64,000 bases of DNA from Jiangella asiatica (GTDB lineage: Bacteria > Actinomycetota > Actinomycetes > Jiangellales > Jiangellaceae), in contig NZ_SMKZ01000036.1 in the NCBI RefSeq assembly GCF_004349065.1, forward strand, positions 1 to 64,000, written 5' to 3'. The stretch's first letter is position 1. Every line of letters begins with the position of its first letter. The notes beneath the pieces were generated by a model. The model made no database searches. It was not told where the DNA came from and saw only the letters and a list, made by a program, of their open reading frames with translations. A program made the position numbers and the translations under genes. Of this stretch, positions 18,591 to 27,169 are shown piece by piece.

Positions 18591-21500
18591 GGGCGACGCG
18601 GGGCGGACGGGGGTCGGTGACGTGCGGTCGGTCGTGCTGCCGTCGCCGAGCTGACCGCGGTCGTTCGCGCCCCAGCAGGACAGCGCACCGGTCACGCTCA
18701 CCGCACAGCTCTGGAACTGCCGGCTCGCCAGCGCCGCCACGGCACCGAACGGTTCGCCGTCCGCCGCAAGCACGGTGCCGGCGACGTCGCGGTCCGCGGT
18801 GCGGCCGTCGCCGAGCTGGCCGCTCTCGTTGAGGCCCCAGCAGGTGGCGCCGGCGGCGGCCGTGACGGCGCACGAGTGCAGCCCGCCGACGCCCAGGCCG
18901 GCGATACCGGCGAGCGGCTCGCCGGTGGCACCGTCGACCACCGGAAGCGGCACCGAGCTGTTGGCCGGCGCGGCGGCGTTGCCGAGCTGCCCGTACGCGT
19001 TCTGGCCCCAGCAATGCGCGGTGGCGTCGGCGAGGACGGCGCAGGTGTGCACGTTGCCGGCGCCGATCTCGGCGATGCCGGTCAGCGGCTCGCCCGAGGC
19101 GCCGGCGACGACGGCGGAGGGCAGCGTGGTGGGCCCGGGGTTGGCCCGGCCGATGCCGAGCTGACCGGCGACGTTCCAGCCCCAGCAGTACGCCGCGCCG
19201 CCCTCGACCACCGCACACGTGTGGTAGCTGCCCGCGCTGAGCTGGGTCAGCCCGGAGAACGGGCGACTGGTGTCGGCGGGGTCGACGACGGCGGCGGGCA
19301 CGGTTCGCTGCCCGATGGACCCGGTGCCCAGCGCGCCCCAGTAGTTGTAGCCCCAGCAGCGGGCGGTGCCGTCGCTCAGCAGGGCACAGGTGTGCGTGCT
19401 ACCGGCCACGATGTCGACGACGCCGGTCAGCGGGGCCCCGCCGGCCTCGGAGGCCACCACGGTGCGCGGCTGGGCGGAGCTGACCTCGTCGCCGGTGCCG
19501 AGCCGGCCCGCGCCGTTGAAGCCCCAGCACGACACCGTCGTGTCGACGTGCAGGGCGCAGGTGTGCTCGGAACCGGCGGCAAGGTCGGTCACGTCGGTGA
19601 GCACCCGGACCGGCACAACGGTGGGCTCTTCGCCGGACGTGCCGGTGCCGAGCTGACCGGAGAGGTTGTGGCCCCAGCAGTACGCCGTGCCGCCCTCGAC
19701 CAGCGCACAGGTGTGCTCCTCGCCCATCGCGATGTTCTCCACGCCCAGCACGTCCAGCGGCAGCTCGGCCGTCGCGGTGGAGCCGCGGGCATCGGTGACC
19801 GTGACGGCGACCGTCGCCGGTGCGGCGTCGGTGACGGCCGGCGCCGCCGCGTCGGTGCCGATCAGGCCCGACGACGGGGTCAGTGTCAGGCCGGGCGGCA
19901 GGCCGGTCGCGGCCCAGGTGTACGGCGCCTCGCCGCCGGAGGCGCGCAGGGTGGCGCCGTAGGCCTCCAGCACGTTCAGCGGCGGCAGCGCGGTGGTGGT
20001 GACGGCGAGCCGGCCCGGCTTCGGGTCGATCTCGATCTCGACTGGGTCGGCGCAGGTGTCGGTGCCGGCCACGCAGAGCCGGTACTCGAACGTCGTCACC
20101 GCACGGACCCGGCCCAGCTCATCGGTGTACGCACCATCGTTGGCCGTGGTGGCCAGCAGCTCCCCGTCGCGGTAGACGTCGAGCTCGTCGCCGGGTGCGC
20201 CGGCCCACGTCAGGTGCGTCCGGTAGTAGAACGGCCGGACCCGTTCCGCCTCGACCGCCAGCTCGAACGCGGCCGGCTCGGCCACCGTCAGCGTCGCCGG
20301 CACGGCCACCAGCGGCCGTACGGGGTCGTCAGTCTCCACGCACAGCGTCGCGGCGTGCTCTCCCGCCGGCAGCCCGGCGGCGTCGTAGCCGATCGTCACC
20401 TCGCTGGTCGCGCCCGGCGCCGTAGTACCGGCGGCGGGCGTGGCCGACAGCCACTCCGGCAGCGTGCACACCGGCCGCTCGCCGCCGGTGACCGCGAGCA
20501 CCAGGTGCATGTCCGGCGAGCCGAGCTCGGCCACGGGCGTCGGCTCCGGGGTGTCGCACCCGGCCGCGGCCGCGTACGTCGGCGCGGTCTCGCCGGCGGC
20601 GTTGGAGCCGGGGTAGAACGCGCCGGTACCGGACAACGTCGGTGCCACGATCTCGACGACCAGGGTGGAGCCGGCCGGCGCCCAACCGGTCACCGGCACG
20701 CTCACCATGGTGAACGCCTGGAACTCAAGCTCCTGGGTGGCGGTGCCGATTCGGGTCAGGTTGGCGTAGGTCAGCTCGCCGTCCAGCGTGTAGAGGTTCA
20801 CCGTGATCGGCGCGGTGGTGTTGAGCCGCTGCACGCCGAAGGTCACCTCGGAGACGTCGAAGTCGTCGACGATGCCGAAGTCGGCCAGCGTGAACGTGCG
20901 CAGGTACGCGGTCTCGTCGGTGGTCCCGAGCGGGCCGCTGCAGGCGAGGCTGTGGTCGCGGACGATCTCGGTGGACGCGGAATGGGTCAGCGTCACCTGG
21001 TCGCCTGGCGCCGCGAACGGCTCGGCCGGCGCGGCCGCGTCGCCGCCGCCGGCCTCGGTGTCGGTGCCGAAGCCGGTCGGGCTGTCGGTGCCGGCGACGG
21101 TGTCCGGGACGGTCGCCGGTCCGGCCGGGTGCAGCACGGAGCCCGTGCCGGCGGCCGCCGCGCCGTCGGTGCCCAGGACGCTCCAGGTCAGCGGCGCCTC
21201 GCCGGTGTTGCCGATGGCGACGGTGTCGGTGCCGGTCTCCCCCGCCACGACCTCGGCGCTGAGCGCGTCCGGCGTCACGTCCGCGGCCGGGACCGGCGGG
21301 GTGCCGGTGCCGGTGAGGGTCAGCGGCAGCCAGTCGGTGCGCGCGTCGCTGGTGACGGTGACCGTGCCGGTCGCGCGGCCGTCGACGGACGGGGCGAACG
21401 TGTAGTCCAGCGTGCAGCTGGCGCCGGGTGCCAGCGTGAACGGTGCCGCGCCGCAGGTACCGCCCGCGGCTTCGAACGGCGCGTCCGGCGCGGTCACGGA

Positions 21501-23936
21501 CGCGACGGCGATGTCGTCGTCGCCGGCGTTGGTCAGCGTCACGCGGGTCGGTTCCGTGCTCGCACCGATGGTGACGGTGCCGAACTCCACCTCGGCCGGC
21601 GTCGCCACCAGGTCCAGCGGACCGTAGGACGCCAGGTTCCAGGCCGGCAGGCCGCCGCTGGTGCTGAACGACCCGCCCACCGTCAGCTCGTCGCCGCGGG
21701 CCAGCAACGCGGACACCGCGCCGTCGGTACCGTTGCCGGCCGGCCCGGTCAACGCGGACCAGGCGGTGCCGTCCCAGCGCGCGACCCGGTCGGCACGCAC
21801 CCGGCCGGCCTCGACGAAGGAGCCGGCCGCGATGAGGTCGCCCTGGAACTCGATGAGCTCGGTGGCGGAGTTGTTCAGGCCGAGGTCGAGCGGCGACCAC
21901 GCTTCGCCGTCCCAGCGGGCGATCCGGTCAACCCGCTCGCCGCCGGCCTCGAGGAAGCCGCCGGACGCGATGATGTCGCCGTCGTACACGGCCAGTGCGT
22001 CGACCTGGCTGCTCGTACCGGCGCCCAGCGGCGACCAGGCGGCGCCGTCCCAGCGCGCGACCTTGTTGACCTCGACACCACCGGCCTGCGAGAACGCGCC
22101 GCCGACCACGAGGTCGCCGTCGTGGACGGTGAGCGCACGCACGCGGTCGTCAACGCCGTCGCCCAGCGGGGTCCAGGTCTCGCCGTCCCAGGACGCGATG
22201 CGGTTCGCCGGCACGCCGCCGGCCTCGGTGAAGGAGCCGCCCGCGACCAGGTCGCCGTCGAGCACCGCCAGGGCACGGACCTCGCGGTCGACGCCGCCGC
22301 CCAGCGACGACCACGTGCTGCCGTTCCAGCTGGCGAGGTTGCGGACCCCGGCGTCGCCGGCCCGGCTGAAGTTGCCGGCGGCCACGAGGACGCCGTCGTG
22401 GACGAGGAGGTCGTTGACGGCGAACCCGTCGATGCCGCCGCCCAGCGGCGCCCAGGTGGTGCCGTCCCAGCGGGCGATCATGCTCGCGACGGCGTCGCCG
22501 GCCGCGCCGAACGACCCGGCCGCCACGATGTCGCCGTCGTACTCGACCAGGTCGTGGATGACCGGGCCGCCGCCGCTCAGGCCGGTGGACCCGAGGCCGG
22601 CGAGCGCCGTCCAGGCCGCCCCGTCCCAGGACGCGAGGTTGTTCGCGACCGTCCCGCCGGCGGTGTCGAACCCGCCGACCACCACGAGCCGTCCGTCGTA
22701 GGACACGAGGCCGTTGACGGCCGCGCTGAACTCCGCGGCCACACCGGTGCCGCCGGCCCCCGCCAGCGGCGCCCAGGCGGCGCCGTCCCAGTGGGCGACC
22801 CGGTTGACCTGGGTACCGCCGCTGGTTCCGAAGGTGCCGCCGGCGTAGAGCGCGCCGTCCACCACGGTCAGCGTGTTCGCCGCGTTGTCGAAGCCGGCGC
22901 CCAGCGGGGACCACGTCGTGCCGTCCCACCGCACGACGTTGCCGGCCGCGACCGTCCCCATGCCGGAGAAGAACCCGCCGGCCACGAGGTCGCCGTCGAG
23001 CACGGCGAAGGACATGACGCTCGGGATGCCGAAGCCGGTCAGGCCGGTCCCGGCACCGGCCGGAGCGGTCCACTGCAGGCCGTCCCAGCGGGCGATGCCG
23101 TTGATCTGCGTCTCGCCGGCCTCGGTGAAGCGCCCGCCGACCATGAGGTCGCCGTCGTACACCGCCAGCGCCGTGACGGCGGCCGCGGACGGGACGTTCA
23201 GGTGCCGCACACCGGGGCGGGTCTCGCCCTGCAGGGGCGACCAGCCGGTGCCGTCCCAACGGGCGACGTGATTGACGGGGACTCCGCCGGCGTGGCTGAA
23301 CGAGCCGCCGACCAGCAGCGCGCCGTCGTAGACCGTCATCGCCAGCACGGCCGGCTCGCGCTCGTGCGAGACGCCGGCGCCGGCCGGGCCGTCCAGCGGT
23401 GACCACCTGATGCCGTCCCAGCGGGCGATCTGGTTGACCCGCACGCCGCCGGCCCGGCTGAACGAGCCGCCGACGATCAGGTCGCCGTCGTACACCGCGA
23501 GCGAGTAGACCGAGCCGCTGACACCGACGCCGTCCGGCCCGGCCAGCGGCGTCCAGCTGGTGCCGTCCCAGCGGGCGATCTGGTTGACCACCTGCGAGCC
23601 GGCCGTGCGGAACAGGCCGCCGACATACAGGGCCGGGCCGGTGCCGTCGTCCCAGACCGTCGCCGCGGTGACGGTGCCGTCCAGGCCCGGGCCGAAGAAG
23701 GCCGCGTCCCAGCCGAGGACCGAGCCGCCGACGGGGTCCGCGACGCCGTCGGCGGCCGGATCGGCGGCCGGGTCAGCGGTGAGCGCTTCCGGCCCGGGCG
23801 GTTCGACGACCCCCACCGCCGGCCCGGGGGACAACGCGAGCACGGACATCATCGCGAGTGCCACCAGCGCCAGCACTCCTCCGCGCCGCGTTCGAGCCAA
23901 GCGGTAGGGATCGTCCATCAGCACAGGGTGCTGCAT
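18582..23936 (-). CDS. Giant secreted propeller protein with 13 WDG repeats and 7 RCC1 repeats
   Basis: A 1784-residue exported protein of unknown function. In order: a signal peptide or anchor to about residue 42; 13 repeats of about 50 residues built on A-R-W-D-G-x-x-W with a VYDGDLIVGGSF strand (about 100-770), which should form beta-propellers; an immunoglobulin-like choice-of-anchor domain (about 775-880); a 165-residue module also present in the S8 protease (about 982-1148); a BACON-like and an Fn3-like domain; a putative Ig domain; and seven RCC1 repeats with E/S-HTCAL and CWG-N-GQLG motifs (about 1400-1780) making one more propeller. RCC1 cysteines recur twice per repeat and may pair outside the cell. 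No catalytic motif and no LPxTG anchor. The start has no clear ribosome site; a second ATG at 23918 is possible. It lies 31 bases downstream of a LuxR regulator gene. Confidence 0.85.
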   Translation of the reverse strand: MQHPVLMDDPYRLARTRRGGVLALVALAMMSVLALSPGPAVGVVEPPGPEALTADPAADPAADGVADPVGGSVLGWDAAFFGPGLDGTVTAATVWDDGTGPALYVGGLFRTAGSQVVNQIARWDGTSWTPLAGPDGVGVSGSVYSLAVYDGDLIVGGSFSRAGGVRVNQIARWDGIRWSPLDGPAGAGVSHEREPAVLAMTVYDGALLVGGSFSHAGGVPVNHVARWDGTGWSPLQGETRPGVRHLNVPSAAAVTALAVYDGDLMVGGRFTEAGETQINGIARWDGLQWTAPAGAGTGLTGFGIPSVMSFAVLDGDLVAGGFFSGMGTVAAGNVVRWDGTTWSPLGAGFDNAANTLTVVDGALYAGGTFGTSGGTQVNRVAHWDGAAWAPLAGAGGTGVAAEFSAAVNGLVSYDGRLVVVGGFDTAGGTVANNLASWDGAAWTALAGLGSTGLSGGGPVIHDLVEYDGDIVAAGSFGAAGDAVASMIARWDGTTWAPLGGGIDGFAVNDLLVHDGVLVAAGNFSRAGDAGVRNLASWNGSTWSSLGGGVDREVRALAVLDGDLVAGGSFTEAGGVPANRIASWDGETWTPLGDGVDDRVRALTVHDGDLVVGGAFSQAGGVEVNKVARWDGAAWSPLGAGTSSQVDALAVYDGDIIASGGFLEAGGERVDRIARWDGEAWSPLDLGLNNSATELIEFQGDLIAAGSFVEAGRVRADRVARWDGTAWSALTGPAGNGTDGAVSALLARGDELTVGGSFSTSGGLPAWNLASYGPLDLVATPAEVEFGTVTIGASTEPTRVTLTNAGDDDIAVASVTAPDAPFEAAGGTCGAAPFTLAPGASCTLDYTFAPSVDGRATGTVTVTSDARTDWLPLTLTGTGTPPVPAADVTPDALSAEVVAGETGTDTVAIGNTGEAPLTWSVLGTDGAAAAGTGSVLHPAGPATVPDTVAGTDSPTGFGTDTEAGGGDAAAPAEPFAAPGDQVTLTHSASTEIVRDHSLACSGPLGTTDETAYLRTFTLADFGIVDDFDVSEVTFGVQRLNTTAPITVNLYTLDGELTYANLTRIGTATQELEFQAFTMVSVPVTGWAPAGSTLVVEIVAPTLSGTGAFYPGSNAAGETAPTYAAAAGCDTPEPTPVAELGSPDMHLVLAVTGGERPVCTLPEWLSATPAAGTTAPGATSEVTIGYDAAGLPAGEHAATLCVETDDPVRPLVAVPATLTVAEPAAFELAVEAERVRPFYYRTHLTWAGAPGDELDVYRDGELLATTANDGAYTDELGRVRAVTTFEYRLCVAGTDTCADPVEIEIDPKPGRLAVTTTALPPLNVLEAYGATLRASGGEAPYTWAATGLPPGLTLTPSSGLIGTDAAAPAVTDAAPATVAVTVTDARGSTATAELPLDVLGVENIAMGEEHTCALVEGGTAYCWGHNLSGQLGTGTSGEEPTVVPVRVLTDVTDLAAGSEHTCALHVDTTVSCWGFNGAGRLGTGDEVSSAQPRTVVASEAGGAPLTGVVDIVAGSTHTCALLSDGTARCWGYNYWGALGTGSIGQRTVPAAVVDPADTSRPFSGLTQLSAGSYHTCAVVEGGAAYCWGWNVAGQLGIGRANPGPTTLPSAVVAGASGEPLTGIAEIGAGNVHTCAVLADATAHCWGQNAYGQLGNAAAPANSSVPLPVVDGATGEPLAGIAGLGVGGLHSCAVTAAAGATCWGLNESGQLGDGRTADRDVAGTVLAADGEPFGAVAALASRQFQSCAVSVTGALSCWGANDRGQLGDGSTTDRTSPTPVRPASPGE

Positions 23937-23967
23937 CGTCGTCCGGGATGACTATGACGAATAGTCG

Positions 23968-26874
23968 TCAATTTTGCTGGCCGCCCGTCTCGACCTGGCC
24001 GGCCTCGTCGCGCAGCCGGTGGATGATCGCCACCCTGGACGTGACGCCGAGCTTGCGCATGGCCGCGGTGATGTGCCGGGCCACGGTGTTGACCGAGAGG
24101 TACAGGTCGGCCGCGATCTCCTTGTTGGTGCGCCCGGCCGCGGCGAGCTCGGCCACCTCGCGCTCGCGCGGCGACAGCTCCGCGCCGTAGCTCGGCCGGC
24201 CGCCGCGGTGGTGCACCGGGACGGTGACACCGTGCTGCCGGGCCGCCTGCGCCACCCGGCCGGCGTCCCAGGACGCGCCCAGCTCGCGGAACCCGGCCAG
24301 CGCCGCCCGCAGCGCCCCGCCGGCGTCGTCGGCCCGGTCGGCCTCCAGCAGCGCCAGGCCGGCCCGCTCCCGCGCCTGCGCCGCCTCGTACGGGCAGCTC
24401 AGCGCGGCGTAGTGGTCGGCGGCCACGGTCAGCTCGCGCGCCGCCGACGCGGGGTCGCCGGCTTGGAGGATCCCGCGAGCGTGATGGAACGCAGGCACCG
24501 CCAGCGGGGTGTCCAGCCCGGCCACCGCGGCCTCGTACCGGTCGACGACGATGGCCGCCTCGGCCCCGCGCCCGGCGGCCACAAGTGCCTCGACCGCGGC
24601 GGGCAAGGCACGCACGCCCGCCGCCCAGACGCCCTTCGGTTCGACGACGGCGAGCAGCCGGTCCGCGGTGGCCGCCGCGAGCGCGACGTCGTCGCGGGCC
24701 AGGGCCAGCCGGATCAGCGCCGTCACCGGCAGCGGGAGGACGTCGAACCCGCCGAGCTCCTCGATCTGGTCGACCAGGTCGCCCAGCAGCCGGTGCGCCT
24801 CGTCCAGCTCACCGCGGGCCAGCGCCAGCACCGCCGGGACGACCTGGACGTCGATGCTCGCCCGCGGGTGGCCGGCCAGTTCGTCGATGAGCACGCCGAC
24901 CTCGTCGCCCAGGCCGGTCCAGGAGCCGCGGCACAGGTCGAGCAGGGCGAGGGCCGAGCGCAGGCTGAGCGCCAGCCGCGCGCTCTCGCTGGCGTCGGCG
25001 ACCCGCCGCCCGGTGGTGAGCAGCCGGTCGGCCACGTCGTAGTGGCCGGCGAAGCAGGCCTCGGCTCCGACCGACCAGTAGGCGTTCACCTCGCGCCGGT
25101 GCCGAGGCTGGCCGCCGGTGCGTGCCTCGATCCGGGCCAGCAGCTCGCGCCAGACCGGGTCGCCGATGGGCACGAGCACCATGGCGATCTTGCCGAGCAG
25201 GAACACCTCGAACGGCGGGTCGCCGACGTCGGGGATGACCTCGAGCGCCCGCATCAGCCACGGCCGGTACTCCGCGAGCGCGACGTCCGGCGTCACCGGG
25301 ATGCCGAGCATGACCATGGCCCAGGCCTTGAGATCGGGCCGGTCGTCCAGCTCGTCGACGGCGGCCGCGAACAGCCGGGCTGCCCGCTTGGGATCGTCGC
25401 CGGCCTCGTGGAGCACCAGCCCGAGCCGGAACCGCAGCTCGCCGCGGACCTCCGGCGCCAGGTCGAGGTCGAGCACGGCGCCGACGAGGTCGACGACCTC
25501 CCCGGCTCGCAGCGCCTCGATGGCCGACCGGGCCAGCGTCACCGCCAGCGGCCCGGCCTGCTCCGGCGTGAGCGGCGCGTGTCGCAGCACCGCCTCCAGC
25601 AGCCGCACCGCCTCGGCGTCGTTGCCCAGCCCGATGGCCTGGTCGGCCGCCCGACCGGCCGCGACCGCCCACTCCTCCAGCCGGCCGGCGTAGCGCAGGT
25701 GGTGGGCGACCTGTCCGAGCGGGACCGGGGTGTTCACCCGCAGCGCGTCAGCAGCCCGGCCGTGCAGCTCACCGCGGCGCGGCTGCGGGATCGCCTCGTA
25801 CACCGCCTGCGCGGCCAGCAGGTGCCGGAAGCCGTAGTCGCCGCGCTGCGCGGCCAGCACCCCGGCGCTCAGCGCCTCCTCCAGCGCCCGGTTGCCCTGC
25901 TCACCTGTCCAGCCGGCGGTGGCGAACAGCACCCCGTGTGCCACCGGCACCTGCAGGACGGCCGCGACCTCCACCAGCGTGCGCGCCGGCGTGGTCAGCC
26001 CGCTGACCCGCTCCAGGACGGAGTCGCGGATGCCGGCCGGCACGTCCAGCTCGTCCAGGGCGCGGCGGGCCCAGCCGCTGCCCCGCCGGATCAGGGTGCC
26101 GCGCGCCCGCATCAGCGCCAGCAGCTCCTCGATGGCGAAAGGCAGCCCGGACGTGCGTTCGCGCAGGTAGCCGGCGAACTCATCGGACACCCGGTTGAGG
26201 TCCATGATGGCCGCGGCCAGCTCGCCGGTGCGCTCGCGGTCCAGCGGAGCGAGCACGATCTCGGCCCGGCCGGTGGCCGCCGGCAGCGCCGCGGTCAGCG
26301 CCCGGATGCCCGGCTCGACCTCCTCGCCGCGGAACGTCAGCACCAGCGACAGCTTCGGCGGCGGCTCGGCCAGCAGGTAGCGGACGAAGTCGGCGGTCTG
26401 CTCGTCGGCCCAGTGGAGGTCTTCGAGCACCAGCACCGCCGGGCTCAGCGACTCCAGCAGCCCGACCAGCCCGCGGAACATGCGGTGCCGCTCGGCCGCG
26501 CGGTCGTCCAACGGCTCCGGCGCCGGCGGCAGCAGGTCGGCCAGCTCGGGCAGCAGCGGCCGCAGCGCCCCGGCCACCGGCGACAACGTCACCGCGGCCA
26601 GCGCCTCGCCCACGCCGCGCAGGGCTTCGATGACCGGGCCGAGGGGGAAGGACTCGCGGATGCGGTGGCAGCGCCCCACCAGCAGCCGCTGGTCGGCGAC
26701 CTCGGGCCGGGCGGCCAGCTCGGTGACCAGACGGGTCTTGCCGATGCCCGCCTCGCCGTCGACCACCACCACCGACGGCGGCGACGACACCACGGCGGCT
26801 AGGCGCTCCAGCTCGGCGGAGCGGCCCACCAGCGTGGGCGAGACCACCCGCCTGCCGTCCGTGCTCGTGCTCAC
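23968..26874 (-). CDS. Large AAA/TPR LuxR-family transcriptional regulator
   Basis: A 968-residue regulator of the LAL/MalT-like class. The N-terminal STAND ATPase has Walker A DGEAGIGKTRLV and Walker B LVLEDLHWADEQT. The long middle region is helical with TPR-like repeats, and the C-terminal 65 residues are a LuxR helix-turn-helix (LSPREREVAELAAAGRTNKEI through ADLYLSVNTVARHI). Such proteins bind DNA after the sensor part recognises a ligand. The GTG at 26874 is preferred because GAGGTG lies six bases upstream; a GTG three codons earlier is possible. It is transcribed toward the giant propeller gene with 31 bases between, so it may share or control that transcript. The gap contains a small GACTAT/ATAGTC hairpin. 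Confidence 0.9.
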   Translation of the reverse strand: MSTSTDGRRVVSPTLVGRSAELERLAAVVSSPPSVVVVDGEAGIGKTRLVTELAARPEVADQRLLVGRCHRIRESFPLGPVIEALRGVGEALAAVTLSPVAGALRPLLPELADLLPPAPEPLDDRAAERHRMFRGLVGLLESLSPAVLVLEDLHWADEQTADFVRYLLAEPPPKLSLVLTFRGEEVEPGIRALTAALPAATGRAEIVLAPLDRERTGELAAAIMDLNRVSDEFAGYLRERTSGLPFAIEELLALMRARGTLIRRGSGWARRALDELDVPAGIRDSVLERVSGLTTPARTLVEVAAVLQVPVAHGVLFATAGWTGEQGNRALEEALSAGVLAAQRGDYGFRHLLAAQAVYEAIPQPRRGELHGRAADALRVNTPVPLGQVAHHLRYAGRLEEWAVAAGRAADQAIGLGNDAEAVRLLEAVLRHAPLTPEQAGPLAVTLARSAIEALRAGEVVDLVGAVLDLDLAPEVRGELRFRLGLVLHEAGDDPKRAARLFAAAVDELDDRPDLKAWAMVMLGIPVTPDVALAEYRPWLMRALEVIPDVGDPPFEVFLLGKIAMVLVPIGDPVWRELLARIEARTGGQPRHRREVNAYWSVGAEACFAGHYDVADRLLTTGRRVADASESARLALSLRSALALLDLCRGSWTGLGDEVGVLIDELAGHPRASIDVQVVPAVLALARGELDEAHRLLGDLVDQIEELGGFDVLPLPVTALIRLALARDDVALAAATADRLLAVVEPKGVWAAGVRALPAAVEALVAAGRGAEAAIVVDRYEAAVAGLDTPLAVPAFHHARGILQAGDPASAARELTVAADHYAALSCPYEAAQARERAGLALLEADRADDAGGALRAALAGFRELGASWDAGRVAQAARQHGVTVPVHHRGGRPSYGAELSPREREVAELAAAGRTNKEIAADLYLSVNTVARHITAAMRKLGVTSRVAIIHRLRDEAGQVETGGQQN

Positions 26875-26970
26875 CGGCGCCACCTCGACGGCAGTGTAGC
26901 CCGCTGGTCACCGCCGTGCCGCGGTCTCATCGCGCCGGCCGGCGTGGACGGCCAGCGGACCAGGAGACGC

Positions 26971-27126
26971 TCAGACTTCGACCCAGCCGTCGTCGTCCCC
27001 GGGGTCCGGTGGCTCCCGCACCGGCTCTGGGACCGGTGCGGGAGCCGGTTCCGGCCCGTCCGTGGTGTCGTCGAACGCGGGCTCGTCGCCGCTGGCCATC
27101 GGGCGGCCGGGTTGGTTCAGGTTCAC
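26971..27126 (-). CDS. Possible small acidic proline-rich protein
   Basis: A 51-residue open frame from GTG at 27126 (or ATG at codon 10), reading VNLNQPGRPMASGDEPAF and ending in DDDGWVEV. It is strongly acidic with a Pro-Glu-Ala-Pro middle, and its third codon positions are largely G or C. There is no clear ribosome site, and a perfect hairpin lies inside it, so it may be non-coding. It follows the S8 protease gene on the same strand. No family recognised. Confidence 0.25.
   Translation of the reverse strand: MNLNQPGRPMASGDEPAFDDTTDGPEPAPAPVPEPVREPPDPGDDDGWVEV
27012..27045 (-). terminator. Hairpin downstream of the S8 protease gene
   Basis: A perfect 13-bp stem (GCTCCCGCACCGG and its complement) with an 8-base loop, about 125 bases past the protease stop. 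There is no T tract. It may end the protease transcript, or simply reflect Pro/Ala codons of the possible small protein that overlaps it. Confidence 0.35.
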
Positions 27127-27169
27127 GGTCTTGACCACGTCACCCGTTCGTCACCAGGAGAAATAGCTG

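Noticed and set aside
18876-23402. 1508-codon plus-strand open frame opposite the propeller protein
   Set aside because: Repetitive Arg/Gly/Val-rich product mirrors the repeats on the other strand; no motifs, signal or ribosome site.
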